Origin: Intestinibacter sp964449895
Lineage (GTDB): Bacteria > Bacillota > Clostridia > Peptostreptococcales > Peptostreptococcaceae
Assembly: GCA_964449895.1 (NCBI GenBank)
Contig: CAYVBY010000001.1
Span: 62,001 to 126,000 of the forward strand
Reading direction: 5' to 3'
Length of the DNA stretch: 64,000 bases
Positions 34,888 through 42,521 of the stretch are shown piece by piece. Under the pieces are notes generated by a model that had not been told where the DNA came from, did no database searches, and worked only from the letters and a program-made list of their open reading frames with translations. The translations under genes were made by a program, and so were the position numbers. Numbering within the stretch: the stretch's first letter is position 1; each line of letters begins with the position of its first letter.

Positions 34888-35025
34888 TTATTTATAATTA
34901 TTTTCATATTTTAATTTATATAATAAAATAGCTTCTGGCCATGCTTCTAAAAAACTTATTCCTTTATTTTGAGCTATAAATATTGTTATTTCCTTTATCC
35001 TAGTTGCCTCTCTTAAAATGTCCAT
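34888..35025 (-). CDS. Small hypothetical protein, 45 aa
   Basis: ATG at 35025 follows AGAGGTG by 5 bases and opens a 45-codon frame beginning MDILREATRIKE, containing KGISFLEAWPEAI and ending ENNYK. It is mostly helix-forming, charged and has no membrane segment. I do not recognise it. The good ribosome site and the downstream stem-loop support a real gene. Confidence 0.55.
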   Translation of the reverse strand: MDILREATRIKEITIFIAQNKGISFLEAWPEAILLYKLKYENNYK

Positions 35026-35211
35026 AATTACACCTCTCTACAAATTTCTTCTTAATTATTATTAATATTCCCAAATATGATATAATATACTACTTTATTT
35101 GAATATGACTCTAATATAAATTAATATAATTCTTTATGTGTTATAAAAATCTACAATTATAGAATCTTTAAATTTATTTATAAATACAAAACTTTTTTTA
35201 TATAATTGTGC

Positions 35212-35217
35212 TACAAT
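35212..35217 (+). promoter_or_regulatory. Candidate extended -10 for the 46-aa ORF
   Basis: TGCTACAAT ends at 35217, 46 bases before the ATG at 35264. A second extended -10, TGATATAAT, ends at 35086. Neither has a convincing -35 box. I see no other feature in 35041-35250. Confidence 0.4.
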
Positions 35218-35263
35218 CACCTTAAAGAGATATATTAACTTACATGCAACCAGGAGGTAAAAT

Positions 35264-35404
35264 ATGGATATTTCTATGATGATTGATGAGCTAATAAATT
35301 ACTATTTAATAATTGCTCATAAAGATATTTCAGAATCTTTAAAGGAAAAAAGTGATTCAGATATAAAAAAACTTTATTACGATACTTTTGGAGACGATGA
35401 ATAA
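35264..35404 (+). CDS. Small hypothetical protein, 46 aa
   Basis: ATG at 35264 follows CAGGAGGTAAAAT, an ideal ribosome site, and opens a 46-codon frame beginning MDISMMIDELINYY and ending TFGDDE. It is helical and acidic at the C-terminus, with no membrane helix. A stem-loop terminator follows the stop at once. Function unknown. Confidence 0.6.
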   Translation: MDISMMIDELINYYLIIAHKDISESLKEKSDSDIKKLYYDTFGDDE

Positions 35405-35409
35405 TATAA

Positions 35410-35446
35410 AAAAAATTGTTGCAAATTTCTTTGCAACAATTTTTTT
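35410..35446. terminator. Bidirectional terminator between two small convergent genes
   Basis: Arms 35410-35425 and 35430-35445 are perfect (AAAAAATTGTTGCAAA and its complement) with T-runs in both directions. Confidence 0.85.
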
Positions 35447-35678
35447 ATCTACGCTTATTATTCTTTTGTTTATTATTTTTTTTAACAGCATTACCATTTC
35501 TTTGAACTTCTTTATTATTTTTTTTGATTTCTCTTGCAATGCAACCTACCCAACAAATAATTGCTACCATCCATAAAAGCGCCTTAAAAAATTCTCCATC
35601 CATTAATCTCATAAAACCAAATAAAGCACTTCCTAGAAAAAATATTCCATATATTATCATTGATAAAGATAATTTCAT
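35445..35678 (-). CDS. Small membrane protein, 77 aa
   Basis: The protein has two predicted membrane helices (about 5-24 and 33-49, the latter LLWMVAIICWVGCIA) and a very basic C-terminal tail rich in Lys and Asn (KKNNKQKNNKRR). GGGGGG lies 8 bases before ATG 35678. Its stop overlaps the stem-loop at 35410-35446. I do not recognise a family. The tail suggests contact with nucleic acid or acidic lipid at the cytosolic face, which is only an inference. Confidence 0.65.
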   Translation of the reverse strand: MKLSLSMIIYGIFFLGSALFGFMRLMDGEFFKALLWMVAIICWVGCIAREIKKNNKEVQRNGNAVKKNNKQKNNKRR

Positions 35679-35710
35679 ATTATAATCCCCCCTATTTTTT
35701 AATAGTTAAT

Positions 35711-36244
35711 TTAATCAATATTTTCTTCAAATTGTTCTATTGGCGGTAAATCGCTCAATTTTTCAATATTTAAAAGCTTTAAAAACTCATCTGTAGTCTT
35801 ATATATTATAGGTTTACCTATTTTATTAAGTCTGCCGGCTTCAATTATAAGATCATTTTCAAGCAAAGTTTGTAAAACCTTATCACATTTTACACCTCTT
35901 ATATTTTCAATTTCAACTTTAGTAATTGGTTGTTTATATCCAATTATTGTTAGAGTTTCTAAAGTAGCTTGACTTAATGTTTTTTTCCTTTTAGGCTCTA
36001 AAATTTTTTTTATATACTGTGTGTATTTTTTATTAGTACACATTTGATATCTATTTTCAAGTTGTATAATTTGTATACCTCTATTTTGCTCTTCATATTC
36101 ATTTTTTAATAAGTTTAACATATATTCTATTTCTTTTGGAGAAATCTCTTCATTAATGGCATAATTCAATTCCTTTATACTTATTGGTTCTCCATAGGCA
36201 AACATTATTGACTCTATAATAGATTTTATTTCATTTCTTTTCAT
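35711..36244 (-). CDS. scpB: Segregation and condensation protein B
   Basis: ScpB binds ScpA and Smc to form the condensin-like complex that organises the chromosome. The 177-aa protein has paired winged helices; the second includes SQATLETLTIIGYKQPITK and IENIRGVKCDKVLQTLLE. I start at ATG 36244, one base after the scpA stop, with TTGGAGA upstream; the longer frame would lie inside scpA. Confidence 0.95.
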   Translation of the reverse strand: MKRNEIKSIIESIMFAYGEPISIKELNYAINEEISPKEIEYMLNLLKNEYEEQNRGIQIIQLENRYQMCTNKKYTQYIKKILEPKRKKTLSQATLETLTIIGYKQPITKVEIENIRGVKCDKVLQTLLENDLIIEAGRLNKIGKPIIYKTTDEFLKLLNIEKLSDLPPIEQFEENID

Positions 36245-36245
36245 T

Positions 36246-36968
36246 TTAATTCTCCAAGTTTTTTTTGATAATAATATCTTCAAAGAAATTATCTTGATTT
36301 ACTACGATTTTTTTAGATTTAATAAGTTCTAACAAAGATAAAAAAGTTGCTATTACTTCATCTTTAGTATAGTTTTCTATCATATTATTGAAATTAATAA
36401 TATCATTATTTTTTAGAAGATTTTCTATATAATCAATCTTCTCCTCAATAGATATTATTTTTCCTCTTACAATTTTATTTAATCTTTCATCTTTTTCTTC
36501 TTTTTGTATAGCTTTTACCTTAAATATATTAGGAAGTATTAATTTTATAGATTCAATAGATATTTCATTTAAATCTACTTTTTCATCTATAATAATTTCT
36601 TCCTTTGTTCTGTAATACGTACAATTTAAATAATCAATATTTTCTTTTATTTTTTCACACGCATTTTTATATTTTTTATATTCTTTTATCTGCTCCATAA
36701 GTTCAAAACGTGGATCCTCTTCTTCATCCATTTCTCTTTGTGAAAAAAGTAGATATTTTGATTTTATTTCTAAAAGCTTAGTAGCCATAGTTATAAAGTC
36801 ACTAGTTATTTCTAAATCCATAGCTTCTAACATATTCAAATAATCCATATATTGTTTTGTAATCTCTATTATTGAAATATCTTTTATATCTATTTTTTGT
36901 TTATATATCATATCACAAAGCAAATCTAAAGGCCCATCGTATATATTTAGATGTATACTATATTTCAT
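36246..36968 (-). CDS. scpA: Segregation and condensation protein A
   Basis: ScpA is the kleisin that bridges the Smc heads. The 240-aa protein has the N-terminal YDGPLDLLCDMIYKQKIDI, the EITKQYMDYL and ATKLLEIKSKYLL helices and a C-terminal winged helix. The ATG at 36968 follows the M50 protease stop codon directly (TAG-ATG) and no Shine-Dalgarno site is visible, so translation is probably coupled to the upstream gene. Confidence 0.95.
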   Translation of the reverse strand: MKYSIHLNIYDGPLDLLCDMIYKQKIDIKDISIIEITKQYMDYLNMLEAMDLEITSDFITMATKLLEIKSKYLLFSQREMDEEEDPRFELMEQIKEYKKYKNACEKIKENIDYLNCTYYRTKEEIIIDEKVDLNEISIESIKLILPNIFKVKAIQKEEKDERLNKIVRGKIISIEEKIDYIENLLKNNDIINFNNMIENYTKDEVIATFLSLLELIKSKKIVVNQDNFFEDIIIKKNLEN

Positions 36969-37568
36969 CTATATAAAATTAGTTACACTTACTACTATAT
37001 TAAAAAATAAATTTACTATTGGAGTAGTTATATAAGAATATAAACCTGTAAATAATAATACAAATAAGACTAGATATCCTATATTTTCATATTTTATTTC
37101 AAAATCTCTGTATTTGTAAGGTAAAAAACTAGAAATTACTCCCCAACCATCAAGCGGTGGAACTGGAAGTAAGTTAAATGCACCAAACCATAAATTATAA
37201 CTAAAAGCTGTCGATGCTATTAAACTAATAGAATACATATTACTGTATTTCGCAATAAAAGCACAAATTATTGCGCCTATTAAATTTCCAAGTGCTCCAG
37301 ATAAAGATACTATAAAGCTTCCAACCCTATAATTTTTAAAATTATTAGGATTTACTGGCACTGGTTTTGCCCATCCAAATCTAAATATTATAAGCATAAT
37401 TAAACCTACAACATCTATATGTCTAGATGGATTAATAGTCAATCTTCCTGATCTTTTTGCAGTATCATCTCCTAGTAAATATGCTGCATATGCATGTCCA
37501 AATTCATGTATTGTAAGTGCAAATACTATACCTACTAGTGATACTAATAAATTGCTCAAAATATTCAT
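36969..37568 (-). CDS. Site-2 protease family (M50) membrane metalloprotease
   Basis: The 199-aa protein has about five membrane helices, HEFGHAYAAYLLGD with the HExxH zinc motif at about 21-25, and NLLPVPPLDGW with the third ligand Asp at about 132-140. This short form lacks a PDZ domain, like Bacillus YwhC. M50 enzymes cut proteins within the membrane; the substrate is unknown. It is transcribed with scpAB, as in many clostridia. AGGAGAG precedes the ATG. Confidence 0.9.
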   Translation of the reverse strand: MNILSNLLVSLVGIVFALTIHEFGHAYAAYLLGDDTAKRSGRLTINPSRHIDVVGLIMLIIFRFGWAKPVPVNPNNFKNYRVGSFIVSLSGALGNLIGAIICAFIAKYSNMYSISLIASTAFSYNLWFGAFNLLPVPPLDGWGVISSFLPYKYRDFEIKYENIGYLVLFVLLFTGLYSYITTPIVNLFFNIVVSVTNFI

Positions 37569-37666
37569 TTATTTTCTCTCCTAATTGTTTTTAATACTAT
37601 TATTATAACATTATACTATGTTTTATCAAAATAATTTAAATATAATTTCCTATCTAGTATAAAATA

Positions 37667-37704
37667 TGCTTCATTTATGACGCCAATTTGTCATAAATGA
37701 AGCA
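37667..37704 (-). terminator. Stem-loop after the D,D-carboxypeptidase gene
   Basis: A perfect 15-bp stem (37667-37681 with 37690-37704) lies after the dacF stop. The following tail is only moderately T-rich on the minus strand, so termination may be partial. Confidence 0.65.
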
Positions 37705-37731
37705 ATCTTTTATTATTTTATTAAATATATA

Positions 37732-38883
37732 TTAAATTATATTTGAAAATACTCTTTTTAACATTTGTAAATATCCTGCTTTATTTATTTCTTGATTATT
37801 TACAAGTTCTACCTCTCCTAGTAATTTATCACCTTTATAAATCATTACTTTTCCTAAGGTAGTACCTTTTTTTATAGGTAATTTTAAATTTTTTTCTACT
37901 TTTATTTTTTTTGTAAAATCTTTATTTTGTCCTTTTTTAATTAAAATACTTAAATCATCTTTTGCAATTAAATCAATTTTTTCAATATCTGCTTTTTTAA
38001 GCTCTAAAGTATACATCTTTTGTTCTTTCGAACATAATTTTACACTTTCATAATTTGCAAATCCATAATCTAAAAGATTAGATGCATCTTGGAATCTATC
38101 TTTTGAAGTTTCGCCTCCTAAAATAACAGCTATTAAATGTGTATTATTTCTTTTTGCTGAAGCTGAAACACAGAATTTAGCTTCTCCTGTAAATCCAGTT
38201 TTTACTCCGGTAGCTCCATTATAGTACTTTATAAGTTTATTTGTATTTGCAAGACCTATTTGGGCATGTTTTTTTCCAACAGTTACATTGTCCATCCATG
38301 TAGTTAGATATTTTCTTATAATTTTATGATTTAAAAGTTCTTTAGACATTAAAGCTATATCATAAGCTGAAGTATAATGATTTTTTATAGGAAGACCATT
38401 TGTATTTGCAAAATGTGTATCTTTCATATTTAATTCATTTGCCCTTTTATTCATCATATCTACAAATTCCTCTACACTACCACCTATATATTCAGCCATT
38501 GCAACACAAGCATCATTTGCAGAAGCAATAGCAATTCCCTTTAAAAGAGTATCTACTGTTTGAGTTTCTCCTACTTCTAAAAATATTTGGCTACCACCCA
38601 TAGATGATGCTTTTTCACTTACCGTAACTTCATCATCTATTTTAATTTTGCCACTTTCAATGGCTTCACATATAATAAGCATAGTCATAACTTTTGTAAC
38701 ACTTGCAGGAGGTAATTTTTGATGACAATTTTTTTCATATAAAATACTTCCTGTTGATGCATCCATAAGTACTGCTGATTTTGAACTTATATTTATATTA
38801 CATCCTTTTTGAGATGCGAATATAAATGTGTTTTGATTTATTAAAAATATTATACTTAAAAATAAACTTATAATTTTTTTCAT
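37732..38883 (-). CDS. dacF: D-alanyl-D-alanine carboxypeptidase (penicillin-binding protein, DacF-like)
   Basis: The 383-aa exported enzyme trims the terminal D-Ala from peptidoglycan stem peptides. It has a signal peptide (about 1-24), the active-site SVTK (about 60), SAND and VKTGFT motifs, and a C-terminal beta domain. I start at ATG 38883, with AGAGGTGA upstream; the 414-aa frame would begin inside the RNase J terminator region. Assignment to DacF rather than another low-mass PBP rests on length and context. Confidence 0.88.
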   Translation of the reverse strand: MKKIISLFLSIIFLINQNTFIFASQKGCNINISSKSAVLMDASTGSILYEKNCHQKLPPASVTKVMTMLIICEAIESGKIKIDDEVTVSEKASSMGGSQIFLEVGETQTVDTLLKGIAIASANDACVAMAEYIGGSVEEFVDMMNKRANELNMKDTHFANTNGLPIKNHYTSAYDIALMSKELLNHKIIRKYLTTWMDNVTVGKKHAQIGLANTNKLIKYYNGATGVKTGFTGEAKFCVSASAKRNNTHLIAVILGGETSKDRFQDASNLLDYGFANYESVKLCSKEQKMYTLELKKADIEKIDLIAKDDLSILIKKGQNKDFTKKIKVEKNLKLPIKKGTTLGKVMIYKGDKLLGEVELVNNQEINKAGYLQMLKRVFSNII

Positions 38884-38888
38884 TATGT

Positions 38889-38940
38889 CACCTCTTAAAA
38901 TGATTAATTTATTAATTATATTTTCCAAAATTATAAATTT
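38889..38940 (-). promoter_or_regulatory. dacF leader block shared with tepA
   Basis: A 20-base segment at 38921-38940 is identical to 11890-11909 in the tepA leader, and both lie 20-30 bases upstream of an identical 13-base ribosome-site block (38889-38901 and 11851-11863). The segment contains TATAAT on the minus strand and could be a shared promoter type. Confidence 0.4.
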
Positions 38941-38962
38941 ATAATTAGTGTATTTTTGGCAT

Positions 38963-38997
38963 AAAAAACGATACAATTTTAAATTGTATCGTTTTTT
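38963..38997 (-). terminator. Intrinsic terminator after RNase J
   Basis: Arms 38963-38979 and 38981-38997 are perfect 17-base complements ending in six T on the minus strand. Confidence 0.85.
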
Positions 38998-39011
38998 GTG
39001 ATAATTATTTT

Positions 39012-40682
39012 TTAAACTTCCATTATTATAGGTAATATCATTGGGTTTCTCTTAGTTTTTGTGTACAGATATTCTTTTAAATTTTCTTTTATATTATTTT
39101 TTAAATAAGCCCATTCTTTTATATTTCTTTCTTCACATTCATTTAGAACTTCTTTTATAATATTTTTTGCTCCATCCATTAAATCTTCTGATTCTCTTAC
39201 ATATACAAATCCTCTTGAAATAATATCAGGTCCTGCTAAAACTTTTCCATCTTCTTTTGAAATAGTAACAACAACTATCATTAGTCCATCTTCAGATAAA
39301 TGTTTTCTATCTCTTAAAACTATATTTCCTACATCTCCGACACCTAATCCATCAACTAAAACATTTCCAATTGGAATTGTAGTAGTTACTTTAGCAGAAT
39401 TTTTATCTAATTCAAGAACTTGACCAGTTTGCATAACAAATATGTTTTCACTAGGCATACCTAACTCCTCTGCAAGTTCTGAATGTCTCTTTAGCATTCT
39501 ATATTCACCATGTACTGGCATAAAGAATTTAGGTTTTGCCATAATATTTATTAATTTTAATTCTTCTTGAGATGCATGACCTGAAACATGTATATCAGCT
39601 AAATCACTATATACAACATTTGCACCTTTTTCAAATAATAAGTTTATAACCTTTGAGATTAATTTTTCATTTCCTGGTATTGGATGAGCTGATATTATTA
39701 CTAAATCTCCAGCTTTAATTTCAACTTTTTTATGTTCACTACTTGCCATTCTAGCAAGTGCAGACATAGGTTCTCCTTGAGTACCTGTAGTTATAATTAC
39801 TAATTCGTGATCTTCATAGTTAGATATATCATTTAAATCAACTAACATATCATCTTCCATATCTAAGTAGCCAAGTTCTCTTGCAACACCTATTACATTT
39901 ACCATAGATCTTCCTGATATAGCAACTTTTCTATTACATTTTTTTGCCATATCTATTATTTGTTGTAATCTGTGTATATTAGAAGAGAATGTAGCAACTA
40001 TAATTCTACTATCATCGGCATTTCTAAATAAATCATCAAGACCTGCTCCAACTGTTTTTTCTGACATTGTATATCCTGGTCTCTCAACATTAGTACTGTC
40101 TGCCAATAATAAAAGTACTCCCTGTTGTCCTAATTCACATATTCTGTGTAAATCCATAACATCTCCATCAATCGGAGTTAAATCAATTTTAAAATCTCCT
40201 GTATGGTATATAATTCCTTGATCTGTATGTACAGCAATAGAACATGCTCCTGGTATACTATGATTATTTTTTATAAATTCAACGCTCATATTTGAAAGTT
40301 TTATTATTTGTTTAGGAGTAACTACATTTAAATTAGCTGTACTTAATTTATGTTCTTTTAATTTAACTTGTATTAATCCTATACTAAGCATAGTTCCATA
40401 TACAGGTACATCAATTCTTTTAAGGATGTATGGAAGAGCTCCTATGTGATCCTCATGTCCGTGTGTTATAAAAATCCCTTTAATTTTGTCTTTATTCTTA
40501 ATTAGATAAGTAATATCTGGTATAACAATATCTACTCCTAGCATTTCATCTTCTGGGAAACTAAGTCCTGCATCGATTACAATTATCTCGTCTCTGTATT
40601 CGATAAGAGTCATATTTTTACCTATCTCGTTAAGACCACCTAAAGCCATTACCTTTATCTTGTTGGTGTTTTTCTTAAACAA
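39012..40682 (-). CDS. rnj: Ribonuclease J
   Basis: RNase J has 5' exonuclease and endonuclease activity in mRNA turnover and rRNA maturation. The protein of about 556 aa has the metallo-beta-lactamase motif THGHEDHIGALPY (about 75-87), the beta-CASP domain, SGHASQEELKL, and a C-terminal domain. The start is uncertain: ATG 40688 lies 3 bases after GAGGAG, TTG 40682 lies 9 bases after it; I prefer TTG. RnjA and RnjB paralogs cannot be separated here. Confidence 0.93.
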   Translation of the reverse strand: MFKKNTNKIKVMALGGLNEIGKNMTLIEYRDEIIVIDAGLSFPEDEMLGVDIVIPDITYLIKNKDKIKGIFITHGHEDHIGALPYILKRIDVPVYGTMLSIGLIQVKLKEHKLSTANLNVVTPKQIIKLSNMSVEFIKNNHSIPGACSIAVHTDQGIIYHTGDFKIDLTPIDGDVMDLHRICELGQQGVLLLLADSTNVERPGYTMSEKTVGAGLDDLFRNADDSRIIVATFSSNIHRLQQIIDMAKKCNRKVAISGRSMVNVIGVARELGYLDMEDDMLVDLNDISNYEDHELVIITTGTQGEPMSALARMASSEHKKVEIKAGDLVIISAHPIPGNEKLISKVINLLFEKGANVVYSDLADIHVSGHASQEELKLINIMAKPKFFMPVHGEYRMLKRHSELAEELGMPSENIFVMQTGQVLELDKNSAKVTTTIPIGNVLVDGLGVGDVGNIVLRDRKHLSEDGLMIVVVTISKEDGKVLAGPDIISRGFVYVRESEDLMDGAKNIIKEVLNECEERNIKEWAYLKNNIKENLKEYLYTKTKRNPMILPIIMEV

Positions 40683-40688
40683 TTGCAT

Positions 40689-40966
40689 CCTCTCCTCTGT
40701 CTATTCAATTTTTAATTTTAAAAAATATTTTATTTAAATTTAGTTGTAGATTTCTTATTTAAAATATCTACTTAACTTAAAATATTGCACCAAAAATTAT
40801 ACTTAGATTAGTATAACCTATGCATTAAAAAATAATATCAAATCACGTACACTTTTACCAGTTGATTTTATTGTACCATAAATTTCAATATATTTTAAGT
40901 ATTAATCGTAATACATTTATATTATTATTATGACAAATTGTACCATAATATAATTTTATCCTTATC
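40689..40966 (-). promoter_or_regulatory. RNase J leader/promoter region (no gene)
   Basis: This stretch holds no ORF. On the minus strand TTATGGTACAAT occurs twice (40948-40937 and 40881-40870), each usable as an extended -10 (TGGTACAAT). About 65 bases after the second is a small hairpin, TTATACT with AGTATAA, followed by five T. A short regulated leader is possible. Otherwise only AT-rich sequence is seen. Confidence 0.4.
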
Positions 40967-41003
40967 AAAAATATAAGTCCTAAAATTAGGACTTATATTT
41001 TTT
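40967..41003 (-). terminator. Intrinsic terminator overlapping the fur stop codon
   Basis: Arms 40967-40982 and 40987-41003 (AAATATAAGTCCTA and its complement) end in a T-run; the stop codon of fur lies in the upstream arm. Confidence 0.85.
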
Positions 41004-41436
41004 GGCACTCTTCACATATTCCGTAAAACTTAACATCATGGTCTAGAATATTAAATTTATATTCCTTTTGTATTAATATTTCTATTCCATCTAATAAATC
41101 TTCTTTAGCTTCTAAAATCTTACCACATTTTTTACATATTAAATGATGATGATTATGTTGATCCTCTTTATTTAAACTAATTTCATATCTAATACAACCA
41201 TCATCTAAATTTAATTTGGAAATCAATCCCACTTCACTTAAAAGCTGCATAGTTCTATAAACAGTAGCTAAACCTATTTCAGGACAAGAAACTCTTACTA
41301 AATCATATATTTCTTCACTACTTAAATGTTTATTATTATTATCTAATAAAATTTCTAAAATTGCTCTTCTTTGTGGTGTTATTTTAAAACCCGTTTCTTT
41401 AAGTTTACTTTTTAAATCTTCCATTGATTTGCTCAT
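40993..41436 (-). CDS. fur: Ferric uptake regulator family repressor
   Basis: The 147-aa protein has the Fur winged helix (FKITPQRRAILEILL), LATVYRTMQLL and the dimer domain with HNHHHLICKKCGKI; paired CxxC motifs (CKKC near 100 and CEEC near the C-terminus) form the structural zinc site. Fur-type factors repress metal uptake or peroxide genes; Fur rather than PerR or Zur is a best guess from context. I start at ATG 41436, behind AGGTGAG; the longer 170-aa frame would cover the promoter. Confidence 0.92.
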   Translation of the reverse strand: MSKSMEDLKSKLKETGFKITPQRRAILEILLDNNNKHLSSEEIYDLVRVSCPEIGLATVYRTMQLLSEVGLISKLNLDDGCIRYEISLNKEDQHNHHHLICKKCGKILEAKEDLLDGIEILIQKEYKFNILDHDVKFYGICEECQKI

Positions 41437-41476
41437 AATCTCACCTATAATCTCAACTGATAATCTCTTAATAAAG

Positions 41477-41505
41477 ATTGTAAAATATATTTTAAAATTT
41501 GTCAA
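41477..41505 (-). promoter_or_regulatory. fur promoter
   Basis: TTGACA (41505-41500), 17 bases, TACAAT (41482-41477) on the minus strand form a near-consensus sigma-A promoter 40 bases upstream of the chosen fur start. Confidence 0.8.
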
Positions 41506-41524
41506 TCTTACATAAATTCAAAGT

Positions 41525-41579
41525 ACATCTATATTAAAATTATATTTATTCAAAATAAAAATGATTTTAATATAGATGT
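41525..41579. repeat. Perfect 16-bp inverted repeat upstream of fur
   Basis: Arms 41525-41540 and 41564-41579 are exact complements around 23 bases. It lies 20 bases upstream of the fur -35 box and downstream of the DUF1292 terminator, without a T-run. It does not match the Fur-box consensus, but is well placed for a regulator. Confidence 0.65.
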
Positions 41580-41588
41580 GTTATAAAA

Positions 41589-41626
41589 AACTGGAGTAAA
41601 TAAAATAGAATTTATTCACTCCAGTT
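41589..41626 (-). terminator. Intrinsic terminator after the DUF1292 gene
   Basis: Arms 41589-41604 and 41611-41626 (AACTGGAGTAAATAAA; one wobble) end in six T on the minus strand. Confidence 0.85.
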
Positions 41627-41640
41627 ACAAAATTTAAATA

Positions 41641-41901
41641 TTAGTCATTTAATCCTTCTTCATCCATTAATGTATTGTATGTATCAAGAACTATTTGGTA
41701 TTCAGCTTCGTCTTCAAGTGGAACTAATATATCTCCTTGTTCATCTGTGTCAATTCTAAATACTAAAGCTTCGTCACAAGTTTCATCATCTAAAGGTAAT
41801 AATATTGCATAATTTCTTCCTTCAGCTTCTAAAGATAATACTATCTCAAATTGAGCTTCTTTGCCATCTTCGTCTATTAAAGTTATTATATTTTCTTCCA
41901 T
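41641..41901 (-). CDS. DUF1292 family protein (YrzB-like)
   Basis: The 86-aa acidic protein begins ITLIDEDGKEAQFEIVLSLEAEGRNYAILLPLD-like strands and contains ALVFRIDTDEQGD, the hallmark of DUF1292. It follows ruvX, in the widely kept alaS-ireB-ruvX-yrzB order. Function unknown. AAAGGAG precedes the ATG. Confidence 0.88.
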   Translation of the reverse strand: MEENIITLIDEDGKEAQFEIVLSLEAEGRNYAILLPLDDETCDEALVFRIDTDEQGDILVPLEDEAEYQIVLDTYNTLMDEEGLND

Positions 41902-41987
41902 TTTTTTCTCCTTTATAATTTATTAATAATTTATTGTCTATGATATATAATTATATATTATAAATAGTTTTTTTTACATAGGTTGTT

Positions 41988-42413
41988 TTAAAATTTTGAT
42001 TTACTATCTAAATATCCTTGTAAGATAATTACTGCAGCAAGCATATCTATTACTTTTTTTCTTTTTTTTCTACTTACATCTCCTTCAAGTAAAGATCTTT
42101 CTGCAGCAACTGTAGATAATCTTTCATCCCAAAATTCTATTTCAAGTCCAGTTTCTTCTTGTATTAAATTACAGAATTTTATAACTTTCTCACCTTGTGG
42201 TCCTAAAGTTCCATTCATATTTTTAGGAAGACCTGATACTATTTTGTTTACTTGTCTTTCTTTTATTATATTTTTTAATTCTTCAATATCTTTCTTTTTA
42301 GATTCTCTTCTTATAGTCTTTACACCTTGAGCTGTAATTCCCATTATATCACTTACAGCTACACCTATAGTTTTATCACCTATATCTAGACCCATTATTC
42401 TTCCATCTAACAT
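41988..42413 (-). CDS. ruvX: RuvX/YqgF family Holliday-junction-resolvase-like nuclease
   Basis: The 141-aa protein has the RNase H-like start MGLDIGDKTIGVAVSD, SGLPKNMNGT and FWDERLSTVAAE, the family signature. Members act in rRNA 5' maturation or resolve Holliday junctions. It belongs to the alaS-ireB-ruvX-DUF1292 string, here interrupted by the 738-aa membrane protein gene. AAGGAG precedes ATG 42413. Confidence 0.93.
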   Translation of the reverse strand: MLDGRIMGLDIGDKTIGVAVSDIMGITAQGVKTIRRESKKKDIEELKNIIKERQVNKIVSGLPKNMNGTLGPQGEKVIKFCNLIQEETGLEIEFWDERLSTVAAERSLLEGDVSRKKRKKVIDMLAAVIILQGYLDSKSKF

Positions 42414-42486
42414 ATTATTTCTCCTTAGTATTTTATTTATTCATATATGTTTTTTAATTTAAATTAATTCTTTTTAATTTCTAAAA

Positions 42487-42515
42487 AAATTAGTCAGGAA
42501 ATTCCTGACTAATTT
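42487..42515 (-). terminator. Intrinsic terminator after the large membrane protein gene
   Basis: Perfect 14-bp arms (42487-42500 and 42502-42515) with seven T following on the minus strand. Confidence 0.85.
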
Positions 42516-42521
42516 ATATTT

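Noticed and set aside
35357..35576. Two overlapping ORFs of about 60 aa on opposite strands near 35357-35576
   Set aside because: They run through the stem-loop at 35410-35446 and lack ribosome sites; the 46-aa and 77-aa genes explain the region better.
40993..41505. Longer 170-aa form of Fur
   Set aside because: The extra N-terminus would cover a TTGACA-N17-TACAAT promoter, and the ribosome site lies before the ATG at 41436.
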